A DNA stretch of 40,144 bases from Pseudomonadota bacterium (GCA_027624175.1 JAQBXT010000014.1:1-40144); one strand, 5' to 3'; positions 24,180 to 33,289 are shown, counted from the first letter of the stretch. The notes: a model not told the origin generated them from the letters alone. A program made the numbers and translations.

Positions 24180-24820
24180 TCAGGCTGTGCGGATTCCGGA
24201 TCAGCAATTACCACAACAAGGTGCGCATCGCGCTGCTGGAGAAGGGCGTTGCGTTCGAAGAGGACGAAAACGTCAGGCCCTCGCAGAAAGACGAGTATGT
24301 GGCGAAAAGCCCGATGGGTAAGGTGCCTTACCTGGAGGTGGACGGCACGCGGATCCGCGAGTCGAGCGTGATCCTGGAATACCTCGAGGAGGCTTACCCG
24401 AAAAAACCGCTTCTGCCGAAGGACCTCTTCGAGCGCGCGCGCGTGCGCGAGCTCGTGATCTTCATCGAGTTGCACATGGAATTGGTGGTGCGGCGCCTTT
24501 ACGGCGGGTTGTTCTTCGGCAGCAGCGTCTCGGACGAGACCAGGCAGCAGGTGGAAAAGGACATCGCCAAGGGCGTGCGCGCGCTGAAGGCGGTGGCGAA
24601 GTTCGACCCGTACATCGCCGGCAAGGAACTGAGCATTGCCGACTGCGCGGCGTTCGTGCACCTGCCGCTGGTGACGCTGGTAACGAAGACCGCCTTCGGG
24701 CGCGACTTTCTCGAAGACATGCCGCAGATGAAGCCCTACTTGAAGATGCTGGGCGAGCGCCCGGCGTTCGCCAGAGTGAGCGAGGACCGCAAGGCCGCCA
24801 CCGCGGCGGCGAAGAAGTAG
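24176..24820 (+). CDS. Glutathione S-transferase family protein
   Basis: A 214-residue cytosolic GST. The thioredoxin-like N-terminal domain (about 1-80) has CGFRISNYHNKVRIALLEKG with likely catalytic Ser or Tyr, KVPYLEVDG with the cis-Pro, and ESSVILEYLEE at the glutathione gamma-glutamyl site. The helical C-terminal domain has the capping segment ELSIADCAAFVHLP. The family conjugates or isomerises electrophiles with glutathione; the substrate cannot be told. It overlaps the SDR stop by 4 bases and has GGGAG upstream. The end is Ala/Lys-rich (KAATAAAKK). Confidence 0.92.
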   Translation: MIRLCGFRISNYHNKVRIALLEKGVAFEEDENVRPSQKDEYVAKSPMGKVPYLEVDGTRIRESSVILEYLEEAYPKKPLLPKDLFERARVRELVIFIELHMELVVRRLYGGLFFGSSVSDETRQQVEKDIAKGVRALKAVAKFDPYIAGKELSIADCAAFVHLPLVTLVTKTAFGRDFLEDMPQMKPYLKMLGERPAFARVSEDRKAATAAAKK

Positions 24821-24823
24821 GCC

Positions 24824-25462
24824 ATGCAGGGGCTCGCTCCCCTGGGCGACTACCTCAGGTTCGTCGTCACGCTCACCGCGGTCGTCGACCCGTTCCTCGC
24901 GGTGCCGTTCTTCCTCTCGTTTACGACGACGCACACCGAAGACGCACGGCTCAAACTGGCGCGCACCGTCGCGTTGACCGTGTTCTTCGTCCTCGCGGCT
25001 GCGGCTTTCACGGGAGAGGTGCTGCTCGAAATGATCGGCGCTAGCCTCTCGGCTTTCCGCGTTGGCGGCGGCCTGGTGCTGCTGCTCATGGCGCTGGCGA
25101 TGCTGAATGCCCAGGCCGGCGGGCTGCGCCAGTCCAAGGCCGAGGCGCTCGAGTTCAAAGAAGGCGAGCTGCAGGGCGTGGTGCCGCTGGCGATACCGCT
25201 GCTCGCCGGGCCCGGCGCCATCAGCACCGCGATCATTGCGGTCGAAGGCGGCAGCGTGGTGCACCAGTTTGTCATCATCGTATGCGTCGGCGTGGTGTGC
25301 CTGGTGTCGTGGCTGACGCTGCGCGCGGCGAACCGGATTGCGGTTCGCATGGGGACCACGGGGCTGAACGTGGCGACGCGGATTCTGGGGTTACTGCTGG
25401 CGGCCATGGCGGTGCAGACCATGGCGGTGGGGCTGAAGGCGCTGTTTCCGGGTCTGGGCTGA
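24824..25462 (+). CDS. MarC family integral membrane protein
   Basis: A 212-residue membrane protein with six predicted helices. Family landmarks are TAVVDPFLAVPFFLSFT near the N-terminus, FRVGGGLVLLLMALAML, and VPLAIPLLAGPGAISTAI in the fourth helix region. MarC/UPF0056 proteins were once linked to multidrug resistance, but their function remains undefined. The gene starts 3 bases after the GST stop, so it may belong to the same transcript. It ends 4 bases before the convergent hydrolase stop. Confidence 0.92.
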   Translation: MQGLAPLGDYLRFVVTLTAVVDPFLAVPFFLSFTTTHTEDARLKLARTVALTVFFVLAAAAFTGEVLLEMIGASLSAFRVGGGLVLLLMALAMLNAQAGGLRQSKAEALEFKEGELQGVVPLAIPLLAGPGAISTAIIAVEGGSVVHQFVIIVCVGVVCLVSWLTLRAANRIAVRMGTTGLNVATRILGLLLAAMAVQTMAVGLKALFPGLG

Positions 25463-25466
25463 CGCC

Positions 25467-26318
25467 TCAGCGTCCTTCCAGCCATTGCGACGCATCTTTC
25501 CGGAGCGTGTCCTTGAACCGCTCGCGAAAGAAGCCGAAGTGCCCGATCAGCCCGCCGCCGACCTTGGCCGGGTCGACGCGCTCGAGCTTGCGCACTGCGT
25601 TCGGGTAGAACTCCAAAAACGCCTCCACCGCGCGCAGCGGCGCATAGCGGTCGTCCGCGATGGCGTAGGCGCGGATCGGCGCAGCAAAACGCGCGTACTG
25701 CTTCTGCACCCCCAGCGCGCCAACGAGGTATCCCGGGTGCCGGCACCAGCTCGCCCACTCGATCGCCACGCCCTTGGGCAGGTCTTCGCGCTGCCCGAAC
25801 AGGCGCGACGGGAAAGAGCCCATCAATCGCGATACTCCCGGCAGCAGCACATGCGTGAGGAACCACATGCCACTACGGCCTGCTCCGCTCCAGTGGCCCC
25901 AGTAGCCGCTCTGCGAGCCCACGGTCATCGCCGCCACGCAGCGCTCGTTGCCGGGGACGAGGCCGAAGGCCTGGCCGCCGAAGCTGTGGCCGATGCCGAT
26001 GAGGCGCGCACCGTGCGTAGCGCGCTCGAGATGGTCCAGAGCGCCGGCGATGTCTTTCTCGGCCCAGTCGCGCATGCAGGCCGAATTGCCGCGCAGCGAG
26101 CCCGGCGCGCGCGAGCGCCCGGTGCCGCGGTAGTCGAAGGTGAGCGCGGCGAAGCCGCGCCCCGCCAGGTAATCGGCAAACTTGCCGTAATACTCCTGCT
26201 TCACGCCGGAGGCCGCCTGGAACAGCACCGCGCGCCGGTTGGGCGTTTTCGGGCGGTACAGCGTGCCGGCAAGCTTGGTGCCGTCACGCGCGGGAAATTC
26301 GACGGGGGTGCCGCTCAC
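25467..26318 (-). CDS. Alpha/beta hydrolase at the end of the fad operon
   Basis: A 283-residue alpha/beta hydrolase. The nucleophile elbow is GIGHSFGGQ, preceded by YRGTGRSR. A DDRYAP segment probably carries the acid, and the C-terminal GHFGFFR the base. The start is a GTG at 26318, overlapping the thioesterase stop (GTGA). The substrate is unknown; esterase, lipase or thioesterase activity in lipid breakdown fits its place as last gene of the fatty-acid operon. Confidence 0.88.
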   Translation of the reverse strand: MSGTPVEFPARDGTKLAGTLYRPKTPNRRAVLFQAASGVKQEYYGKFADYLAGRGFAALTFDYRGTGRSRAPGSLRGNSACMRDWAEKDIAGALDHLERATHGARLIGIGHSFGGQAFGLVPGNERCVAAMTVGSQSGYWGHWSGAGRSGMWFLTHVLLPGVSRLMGSFPSRLFGQREDLPKGVAIEWASWCRHPGYLVGALGVQKQYARFAAPIRAYAIADDRYAPLRAVEAFLEFYPNAVRKLERVDPAKVGGGLIGHFGFFRERFKDTLRKDASQWLEGR

Positions 26319-26725
26319 TTCTGCACGGAGCGCGGTTTGCCCTTGGCGTCGATCGCCACGTACGTGAGCGTCGCCTCGGTCACCTTCACGACCTTCGATT
26401 CGGCGCGGCCGCGCTCGGCATACACCTCGACATTGACCGTGATCGAGGTATTGCCGATGCGCACCACGTCGGCATAAAGGGAAAGGATGTCGCCGATCTG
26501 CACCGGCTGCTTGAACACGAAGGAGTTGACCGACACCGTGGCGACGCGGCCGCGCGCCACGCGCCCGGCGACAGTGCCGCCGGCGACGTCCACCTGCGCC
26601 ATGATCCAGCCGCCGAAAATGTCGCCGTTGTGGTTCGCATCCGCCGGCATCGGCACCACGCGTATCGCAGGGATTCTCCCCTTTGGCAGCTTCAGGCCCG
26701 GGGGCTGGTGAGAGGCGCGGCCCAC
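26315..26725 (-). CDS. Acyl-CoA thioesterase, hotdog fold (YciA type)
   Basis: A 136-residue single-hotdog thioesterase. The family signature DANHNGDIFGGWIMAQVD carries the catalytic Asp, followed by VSVNSFVFKQPVQIGD and TEATLTYVAID. It probably hydrolyses acyl-CoA, freeing CoA during fatty-acid catabolism. The first codon is GTG at 26725 with AGGA before it. The gene lies 9 bases after the FadJ-like gene. Confidence 0.9.
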   Translation of the reverse strand: MGRASHQPPGLKLPKGRIPAIRVVPMPADANHNGDIFGGWIMAQVDVAGGTVAGRVARGRVATVSVNSFVFKQPVQIGDILSLYADVVRIGNTSITVNVEVYAERGRAESKVVKVTEATLTYVAIDAKGKPRSVQK

Positions 26726-26734
26726 GAGTCCTGC

Positions 26735-28690
26735 TTACTGCTTGCGTGTTTCGAGGTAGTGCAGCGGGCCGCCGCGGAACGGCGCGAAGCCGGTGCCGAA
26801 GATGAGGCCCGCGTCGATCAGCTCGGCGTCGGCGACGATGCCTTCGGCCTGTACCGCCTGCGCTTCGCTGAGGTAAGGCTCGATCAGCGCTTCGATCAGC
26901 TCCGGCTTCCAGGCGTCCGGCTGGCCCTTCACCGCCTTGCCGCGCTCGTAGCGGTAGATTCCCTGGCCGGTCTTCCTGCCCAGCTGGCCCAGCGCCACCT
27001 TGTTGAGCAGTACCTGCGGCGCTTCGGGTTCGCCGTGCGCGGCTTTCTTGCCGAGCGCCTTGCCGGCGGCGAGGCAAATGTCGAGGCCCACCGTGTCGGC
27101 GAGTTCGATCGGCCCCATCGGCATGCCGAATTCCTCCATCGCCGCGTCGATGGTCTCGGGCTTGGCGCCCTCATCGAGTAGCCGGAAGGCATTCTGCATG
27201 TAAGGCCCGAGCACGCGGTTGACGAGGAATCCCGGCGAGTCCTTCACCGGCAGCGGCAGCTTGTCGATCTGGCGCACAAAGGCCATGGCACGCCGCGACA
27301 TCTCCACGCTGGTATTGGCGCCCGACACCACTTCGACCAGCTGCAACTGCGGCACCGGGTTGAAGAAGTGAATGCCGACCAGGCGAGAGGGATCCTTGAA
27401 TTGTGCGGCGACGTCGGCGAGCTTCAGGCTCGAGGTGTTGGTGGCGATGACCGCGTCGGGCTTGGCGACGGCCTCCACTTTCGCGAACAGTTCGCGCTTG
27501 GCCTGCAGGTTCTCGAAGATCGCCTCGATCACCACGTCGGCGCGCGCAGCACCCGCGCCCGACACGTCCGGGATCAGCCGGTCCAGCGCGTCGCGCACGC
27601 GGCGCGGATCCTTGAGGCGTTTCCTGAACAGCTCCGCCGCGCGCTTCACCGCCGGGGCAATGCGCTCGGTCGAGGTGTCCTGCAGCGTCACGCGGATGCC
27701 GCGTATCGCACACACCGCGGCGATGTCGCCGCCCATCACGCCCGCGCCGATCACGTGCACGTGCTGCGCCTGGAAGTCCACGCCCTTGGCCAGGCCCTTC
27801 ATGCGCTCCTGCAGGAAGAAGATGCGGATCAGGTTGCGCGTCGTCGGGTGCGTGGACAGCGCCTTGATCGAGGTCAAGGGGTCGTCGGGCGCGATGAACG
27901 GGTTGCCGTCGTACTTCACCCACGCGTCCAGGATGGCGTAGGGCGCCGGGTAATGCTCGCGCCGCGCGCGCTTTGCCACCTGCTTTCTCGCCTGCGCGGC
28001 GACCAAACGCCGGCCGACGCCCAGCATCAGCCGGTCCACCAGCCCGAGCTTGCGCGGCGGCTTCGCTTGCAGCGTGACCAGGCGCGCGGTGTTCTCCAGC
28101 ACGCGCAGCGGCACGGCCTCATTCGCCAGGCCGATCTTCTTTGCGCGCCGCGCGTCCACCGAGCGGCCGGTGAGGATCATGTCGAGGCCCGCCGCGGGGC
28201 CGACGAGTTTCGGCAGCCACTGCAGCCCGTGCCAGAACGGCCAGATGCCGAGCATCACCTCGGGAAAGGCGAAGCGCGTCTTCGGGTCGTCCAGCGCCAC
28301 GCGGTAGGTGCAGGCGAGCGCCAGTTCCAGCCCGCCGCCCATGCAAAAGCCATTCACCATCGCGGTGCTGGGAAAGGGCAGGTCGCGCAGCTTTTGCAGC
28401 GTGTCCCAGCCCAGGCGTGTGAACTCGAGCGCTTCCTCGGCGCTCTGGAAGCGCGTGAACTGGTTGATGTCCGCGCCGGCGATGAAATTCTCCTTCGCCG
28501 AACAGATGACGAGGCCTTTCGGCCCGGCGGTGGCGATGGCATCGAGTGCGGCGCCGAGTTCCTGCAGCGCCTCGCTCGAGAAGGTGTTCGTCGATTCGCC
28601 CTGCTTGTCGAAGGTCAGCCAGGCGAGGCCCTCGCGGTCCTGCTCCCAGCGCCAGTGCTTCAGCAAAGAGTCGGTGTGCGCGCGGTCCAT
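26735..28690 (-). CDS. fadJ: Multifunctional enoyl-CoA hydratase/3-hydroxyacyl-CoA dehydrogenase
   Basis: A 651-residue alpha subunit of the beta-oxidation complex. The N-terminal crotonase domain (about 10-220) has the oxyanion loop FIAGADINQF and both catalytic glutamates, in GGGLELALAC and AFPEVMLG. The dehydrogenase domain starts with the NAD motif HVIGAGVMGGDIA and has GIHFFNPVP with the catalytic His, then DSPGFLVNR; two C-terminal helical domains complete it. It hydrates trans-2-enoyl-CoA and oxidises the L-3-hydroxy product. It starts 2 bases after the thiolase stop, the fadI-fadJ order of the E. coli fadIJ operon. FadB-type naming is equally possible. I used the ATG at 28690; the longer open frame upstream overlaps the thiolase gene. 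Confidence 0.93.
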   Translation of the reverse strand: MDRAHTDSLLKHWRWEQDREGLAWLTFDKQGESTNTFSSEALQELGAALDAIATAGPKGLVICSAKENFIAGADINQFTRFQSAEEALEFTRLGWDTLQKLRDLPFPSTAMVNGFCMGGGLELALACTYRVALDDPKTRFAFPEVMLGIWPFWHGLQWLPKLVGPAAGLDMILTGRSVDARRAKKIGLANEAVPLRVLENTARLVTLQAKPPRKLGLVDRLMLGVGRRLVAAQARKQVAKRARREHYPAPYAILDAWVKYDGNPFIAPDDPLTSIKALSTHPTTRNLIRIFFLQERMKGLAKGVDFQAQHVHVIGAGVMGGDIAAVCAIRGIRVTLQDTSTERIAPAVKRAAELFRKRLKDPRRVRDALDRLIPDVSGAGAARADVVIEAIFENLQAKRELFAKVEAVAKPDAVIATNTSSLKLADVAAQFKDPSRLVGIHFFNPVPQLQLVEVVSGANTSVEMSRRAMAFVRQIDKLPLPVKDSPGFLVNRVLGPYMQNAFRLLDEGAKPETIDAAMEEFGMPMGPIELADTVGLDICLAAGKALGKKAAHGEPEAPQVLLNKVALGQLGRKTGQGIYRYERGKAVKGQPDAWKPELIEALIEPYLSEAQAVQAEGIVADAELIDAGLIFGTGFAPFRGGPLHYLETRKQ

Positions 28691-28692
28691 GC

Positions 28693-29991
28693 TCAGGCCG
28701 CTTCCAGCAGCATCGCGCCGCCCAGCCCGCCGCCGATGCAGATCGAGGCCATGCCGCGCTTCGCGTTCTTGCGCTTGAGCAGCTGCAGCATGTGCAGCAC
28801 GATCCTCGCGCCGGACGCACCCACCGGATGGCCCAGGGCGACCGCACCTCCATCCACGTTCAGCTTGTCCTGGTCCAGTTCGCCCATGGCGTGCTCCAGC
28901 CCCAGCTGCGCCTGGCAGTATTTCTCGTCCTTCCACGCCGCGAGGCAGCCCAGCACCTGCGCCGCGAAGGCTTCATTGATCTCCCAGTAGTCCAGGTCGT
29001 CCAGCCCCAGGCCGTGGCGCTTTAGGATCGGCGTCGCCGCATGCACCGGGCCCAGGCCCATCTGCGCCGGGTCGAGCCCCGCCCACTGCGAGTCGAGGAT
29101 GCGCCCGAGCGGCGAGAGCCCGTGCTTTTGTACCGCGTTCTCCGAGGCCAGGATCAGCCAGGCCGCGCCGTCGGTGATCTGTGAGCTGTTGCCCGGCGTG
29201 ACGTTGCCGAACTTGCGGTCGAAGAAGGGCTTGAGCTTCGCCAGCCCCTCCATCGAGGCATCGCGCCGCACGCCGTCGTCCAGGCCGTAGGCGTTGCCCT
29301 TGGCGTCGTACAGCGCCTCGACCTCGCCGCCGCCCGGCTTGAGCGGGCCCGCGTCCTGCGCCTGCGCCACGCGCTGGTGGCTGCGCACCGAGTAGGCGTC
29401 CATCTGCGCGCGCGTGATGCCGAAGCGGTGCGCAATGTTTTCCGCGGTCTGCCCCATCAGCAGTCCTACCATCGGGTCGGTCAGGCCCTTCATGATGCCG
29501 ATCACCGGCGCCAGCAATTCCTTGAAAGGCAGGCGCGCAAACAACGCCGCGCGCCGGCCGCCGGTTTTGGCCGCCGCCAGGTCGGAGAACCAGGCGACCA
29601 TCTTGTCGTTGTACAGGAGCGGTGCGCGCGACAACGCGTCCACGCCGCCGGCAAGCACCAGCTGCGAGCGCCCGGCGAGGATATTGTTGACGCCGGAATC
29701 CAGCGCCTGCATGCCGCTCGCGCAATTGCGCATCACGGTCCAGCCCGGCACCTTCTCGCCGCAGCCCATGCGCAGCGCGACGACGCGGCCGATGTTCACC
29801 TCGTCCACCGACGGCGCAGCGCAGCCGAGGATCACCTCGTCGAGCTCCTGCGGCGCGAACTTCTGCCGCGAGAGCAGCGTGCGGCCGGCCTGCACGGCGA
29901 GGTCGCCCGCCGAGAAAGGGCCGGGGCGGTTCTTGGACTTGAGGAACGGCGTTCTCGCGCCGTCGACGACGTATACGGGTGTCTGGTTCAT
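28693..29991 (-). CDS. fadI: Acetyl-CoA acyltransferase (3-ketoacyl-CoA thiolase)
   Basis: A 432-residue thiolase that cleaves 3-ketoacyl-CoA to acetyl-CoA and a shortened acyl-CoA. The nucleophile is Cys90 in RNCASGMQA. NEAFAAQ supplies a catalytic His region, GHPVGASGAR the second His, and CIGGGLGGA the C-terminal Cys loop. The length, larger than about 390, is closer to FadI than FadA. It lies between FadE (1-base gap) and the FadJ-like enzyme (2-base gap), so all three core beta-oxidation enzymes are in one operon. Confidence 0.93.
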   Translation of the reverse strand: MNQTPVYVVDGARTPFLKSKNRPGPFSAGDLAVQAGRTLLSRQKFAPQELDEVILGCAAPSVDEVNIGRVVALRMGCGEKVPGWTVMRNCASGMQALDSGVNNILAGRSQLVLAGGVDALSRAPLLYNDKMVAWFSDLAAAKTGGRRAALFARLPFKELLAPVIGIMKGLTDPMVGLLMGQTAENIAHRFGITRAQMDAYSVRSHQRVAQAQDAGPLKPGGGEVEALYDAKGNAYGLDDGVRRDASMEGLAKLKPFFDRKFGNVTPGNSSQITDGAAWLILASENAVQKHGLSPLGRILDSQWAGLDPAQMGLGPVHAATPILKRHGLGLDDLDYWEINEAFAAQVLGCLAAWKDEKYCQAQLGLEHAMGELDQDKLNVDGGAVALGHPVGASGARIVLHMLQLLKRKNAKRGMASICIGGGLGGAMLLEAA

Positions 29992-29992
29992 C

Positions 29993-32473
29993 TCAGGCCG
30001 CCTTGGCTTGCGCCGGGTGCTCGACGCGCAGCTTCTCCTGGATCTCGGCGCGGCCGAAATCCTGCGGAAAGTCGTCGACCATGATGACGCGCTTGCGCAG
30101 CGCTTCCTTCTTCTGCCATTGCGCGTACTCCTCGGGCGTGATCACGCCCTGGTCGCGCGCGAGCTGCGCCGTGTCGGCACCGGCGCGTGGCGCAAGCGCG
30201 CCGCTCTTCACCGCTGCGCGGAACTTCTTCTCGATCGGCTCGCAGGCCACCGCGGCAAGGAACGCCGTCTCGAGCACGCCGGTGGCATCGGCCTCGCCCT
30301 TGGGCAGGTAGATGCCGGCCGTCAGGCGGTCGCGCGCCGCGCCGGGCTCGAGCGCGATGCGCGCGCATTCGTGGTTGCGCGAATCGAGCGGCGGGCGGAA
30401 TGGCGTGCCCAGCGGGAAGATGGTCCAGCGCAGCGCCGTGGCGAGCGCCTTGATGGGGAAGTTGGAGAGCACCTGGTCGATCGCCTCTTGCGCCGAATAC
30501 AGCGCGTCACGCACCGACCAGCGCACGAGCGGCAGGTCGGCCTTGAGGCGCCCCTGGTCCTCGTAGCGCTTCAGCGTCGCCGACACCAGGTACATCATCG
30601 AGAGCACGTCGCCCAGGCGTCCGGAGATCTTCTCCTTCCTCTTCAACGCGCCGCCCATTGCCAGCATCGACACGTCGGCGAGAAAGGCGAAGGCCGTGGA
30701 CAGGCGCGTCACCTGGCGGTAGTAGTGGCGCGTCTCCGGCGCCGCGCTGAGCGGTGCGGTGGCGAACATGGCGCGCGTCAGGCCGTGCAGGAAGGCACGC
30801 ACGCCGTTGGATATCGTGTGCCCGATGTGTGCGGTGAGAGCGTCGTCGAATTCGATCGAGGCTGCCGCGCCCTTCATCTCTTTTGCGGCGCGCATTTCAC
30901 GCAGCACGTAGGGATGGCTGCGGATCGCGCCCTGGCCGAAGATGATCAGGGTGCGCGTGAGGATGTTGGCGCCCTCCACGGCGATGCCGACCGGCAGGAT
31001 CTGGTAACCGCGGCCGACCCAGTTGTTGGGTCCGAGGCAGATGCCCTTGCCGCCGTGGATGTCCATGGCGTCGTTCACGCAGTCGCGCGCCCGCTCGGTC
31101 ATGTGGTACTTGGCGATCGCGGAGATCACCGAGGGTTTCTCGCCCAGGTCCACCGCGCCCGCGGTCATCACGCGCGTCGCGTCCATCATGTAGGCGTTGG
31201 CGGCGATGCGGCCGAGGGCCTCCTCGACGCCTTCGAGCTTGCCGATCGGCGTGCGGAACTGGCTGCGCACGCGCGCATACGCCCCGGTCACGCGCGCCAG
31301 CGCCTTGGCACCGCCCGCCGAGGACGCCGGCAGTGAGATCGAGCGCCCCGCGGCGAGGCAGTTCATCAGCATCATCCAGCCCTTGCCCGCGTACTCACGC
31401 CCGCCGATGATCCATTCCAGCGGCACGAACACGTCCTTGCCCGAGTTGGGACCGTTCTGGAACGCACCGTTCAGCGGCAGATGGCGCCGGCCGATGTTCA
31501 CGCCCGGCGTCGCGGTCGGAATCAGTGCGCAGGTGATGCCGAGGTCCTCTTCGCCGCCGATGAGGTGTTCGGGATCGTAGAGGCGGAAAGCCAGGCCGAG
31601 CAGCGTGGCGACCGGGCCGAGCGTGATGTAGCGCTTGTCCCAGGTAAGGCGCATGCCGAGCACTTCCTTGCCCTGCCAGTGGCCCCGGCACACGACGCCG
31701 TAGTCCGGGATGGACGCCGCGTCCGATCCGGCTTCCGGGCCGGTGAGCGCGAAGCAGGGAATTTCCTGTCCTTTGGCGAGGCGCGGCAGGTAGTGGTTTT
31801 TCTGCTGCTCGGTGCCGTAATGCAGCAGCAGCTCTGCTGGCCCGAGCGAATTCGGCACCATGACGGTCACGGCGAGGGCGTTGCACCTTGAGGAGAGCTT
31901 GGTAACGACCTCGGAATGCGCGAACGCCGAGAAGCCGAGCCCGCCATACTTTTTCGGGATGATCATGCCGAAGAAGCCCATGTCCTTCAGGAACTGCCAA
32001 AGCCGCGGCGGCAGGTCGTAGTGCTCGTGCGTGATTTCCCAGTCGTTGGCCATCGCGCAGGCCTCCTCGACCGGGCCGTCGAGGAACGCCTGCTCTTCGG
32101 CAGAGAGCTTCGGTGCGGGCATTTGCAGCAGCCGCTCCCAGTCGGGACGGCCGGAGAACAGGTCGCCATCCCACCATACGGTGCCGGCGTCGATCGCCTC
32201 CTTCTCGGTTTGCGACATGTCGGGCAGGATGCGGCGAAAAATCGCCAGTACCGGGTTGCTGAGCACGCGCCGGCGCAGAGGTGCCAGGTTGAGCACGGTG
32301 GCGATCAACGCGAACGCCGCAGCCAGCACGGCATTGGTGGCGGCGGACAGGCCGAGCACGGTCGCCCAGGTGGCGCCCATCACACCGGCGGCGGCGGTCC
32401 AGACGAAGATCGGCGCGCGGAAATAGGCGAGCAGGATGAGGGCGGCGAGTGTGGCGAATGCGAATGCGGTCAT
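29993..32473 (-). CDS. fadE: Acyl-CoA dehydrogenase, FadE type
   Basis: An 826-residue protein, the size of E. coli FadE (814) and roughly twice an ordinary acyl-CoA dehydrogenase. The N-terminal 60 residues are hydrophobic with two likely membrane helices. The dehydrogenase part has MGFFGMIIPKKYGGLGFS, ALTGPEAGSDAAS and LPLNGAFQNGP, and the long C-terminal extension unique to FadE follows. It makes the first oxidation step of fatty acyl-CoA. A strong AGAGGAG ribosome binding site precedes its ATG, 22 bases after the regulator stop. Confidence 0.95.
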   Translation of the reverse strand: MTAFAFATLAALILLAYFRAPIFVWTAAAGVMGATWATVLGLSAATNAVLAAAFALIATVLNLAPLRRRVLSNPVLAIFRRILPDMSQTEKEAIDAGTVWWDGDLFSGRPDWERLLQMPAPKLSAEEQAFLDGPVEEACAMANDWEITHEHYDLPPRLWQFLKDMGFFGMIIPKKYGGLGFSAFAHSEVVTKLSSRCNALAVTVMVPNSLGPAELLLHYGTEQQKNHYLPRLAKGQEIPCFALTGPEAGSDAASIPDYGVVCRGHWQGKEVLGMRLTWDKRYITLGPVATLLGLAFRLYDPEHLIGGEEDLGITCALIPTATPGVNIGRRHLPLNGAFQNGPNSGKDVFVPLEWIIGGREYAGKGWMMLMNCLAAGRSISLPASSAGGAKALARVTGAYARVRSQFRTPIGKLEGVEEALGRIAANAYMMDATRVMTAGAVDLGEKPSVISAIAKYHMTERARDCVNDAMDIHGGKGICLGPNNWVGRGYQILPVGIAVEGANILTRTLIIFGQGAIRSHPYVLREMRAAKEMKGAAASIEFDDALTAHIGHTISNGVRAFLHGLTRAMFATAPLSAAPETRHYYRQVTRLSTAFAFLADVSMLAMGGALKRKEKISGRLGDVLSMMYLVSATLKRYEDQGRLKADLPLVRWSVRDALYSAQEAIDQVLSNFPIKALATALRWTIFPLGTPFRPPLDSRNHECARIALEPGAARDRLTAGIYLPKGEADATGVLETAFLAAVACEPIEKKFRAAVKSGALAPRAGADTAQLARDQGVITPEEYAQWQKKEALRKRVIMVDDFPQDFGRAEIQEKLRVEHPAQAKAA

Positions 32474-32495
32474 GGCGTTCTCCTCTGGTCGGCGT

Positions 32496-33179
32496 TCAGG
32501 CCGCGATCCTGACGTTCACGGTCCCGGCGAGCGGCGCCAGCAGCCCGGCGCTCATGAATGCGGCCAGCCTGTCCTCCAGTACCCGCGCGTCGTAGCGATC
32601 CTCGGGCTTGGCCCCGGCGATCAATTGCACGGTATCGGTGGCCGCGAGGGTGTAGGCGAGGGTGCCGAACATGAAATGCAGGCGCCACACCAGTTCGTCC
32701 TTGGGCAACTCGGGCAGCGCCCTGACAAAGGCCGCCTTGAAGCGCTCCATCGCCGTGGCGTACATCTGGCCGATCAGCTGGCGAATCGGCTTGGCGGGTT
32801 CGGTGTAGGCGCGCCCGAGCAGGCGGGTGAAGGTGCGTCCGCCGCCGCGCGTATCTTCGATCATGCGCAGGCTGGCGCCGATGAAGGCGCGGATGATCGC
32901 CTCGGGGCTGAGCGCCTTGCCCGCCGCGTCCTTTTCAAGGCGCTCGAGCTCCGCGATGCGCTCGGTGTTCATCGCGTCCAGGCGCCGCCGGAACACGGCT
33001 TCGATCAGCGCGTCCTTGGAGCCGAAGTGGTAGTTGACCGCGGCGAGGTTCACGCCGGCCTGCGCGGTCAGCATGCGCATCGACGCGCCCTCGAAGCCGT
33101 GCTGCATGAACAGATCCTCGGCGGCGTCGAGGATGCGGGTCTGGGTTTCGGTCACCGCCTTGATGGCGCGTAGGTTCAT
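32496..33179 (-). CDS. TetR family regulator of fatty-acid genes (PsrA-like)
   Basis: A 227-residue TetR repressor. The N-terminal helix-turn-helix (about 12-60) has MRMLTAQAGVNLAAVNYHFGSKDAL; the C-terminal domain probably binds an acyl ligand. It heads the fadE-fadI-fadJ operon. Pseudomonas PsrA is the known analogue: it represses its own gene and fad genes and is released by long-chain fatty acids. The match of the upstream inverted repeat (33213-33230) to the PsrA consensus supports this. The assignment is inferred from context and operator, not from ligand-pocket residues. Confidence 0.88.
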   Translation of the reverse strand: MNLRAIKAVTETQTRILDAAEDLFMQHGFEGASMRMLTAQAGVNLAAVNYHFGSKDALIEAVFRRRLDAMNTERIAELERLEKDAAGKALSPEAIIRAFIGASLRMIEDTRGGGRTFTRLLGRAYTEPAKPIRQLIGQMYATAMERFKAAFVRALPELPKDELVWRLHFMFGTLAYTLAATDTVQLIAGAKPEDRYDARVLEDRLAAFMSAGLLAPLAGTVNVRIAA

Positions 33180-33212
33180 GGCTTGAGGTCCGGAAAAATG
33201 ATCCAGGCGGAT

Positions 33213-33230
33213 TTCAAACGAACGTTTGAA
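33213..33230. promoter_or_regulatory. PsrA-type operator (perfect inverted repeat)
   Basis: TTCAAACG-AA-CGTTTGAA is a perfect 8-base inverted repeat with a 2-base centre. It contains CAAAC-GAAC-GTTTG, which fits the Pseudomonas PsrA consensus (G/C)AAAC-N2-4-GTTT(G/C). It lies 34 bases before the regulator ATG and overlaps the end of the predicted -10 and the start of transcription, the right place for autorepression and control of the fad operon. No second copy was noticed by eye in the window. Confidence 0.8.
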
Positions 33231-33259
33231 TGATAGGCTTCTTGCCCCTTGCGCGTCAA
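33230..33259 (-). promoter_or_regulatory. Predicted promoter of the psrA-like/fad operon
   Basis: On the minus strand, TTGACG (33254-33259) and TATCAT (33230-33235) are spaced by 18 bases, close to the sigma-70 consensus. Transcription would begin near 33223, inside the operator, giving a leader of about 44 bases. Confidence 0.6.
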
Positions 33260-33283
33260 GGGCTTTCGCATGCCGCGCTCCTT

Positions 33284-33289
33284 TAGAAT
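33284..33289 (+). promoter_or_regulatory. -10-like TAGAAT before the Atm1-type exporter gene
   Basis: TAGAAT ends 12 bases before the ATG at 33302. No ribosome binding site lies between them and no convincing -35 is seen. The element fits the pattern of very short leaders in this window. Confidence 0.3.

Noticed and set aside
24824-25462. Multidrug-resistance role for the MarC protein
   Set aside because: The old link of MarC to resistance was not upheld; only the family name is justified.
25458-25471. GCTGA-CGCC-TCAGC hairpin between marC and the hydrolase gene, considered as a bidirectional terminator
   Set aside because: The stem is only 5 pairs and there is no T-tract on either side. 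The symmetry is partly a by-product of facing stop codons.
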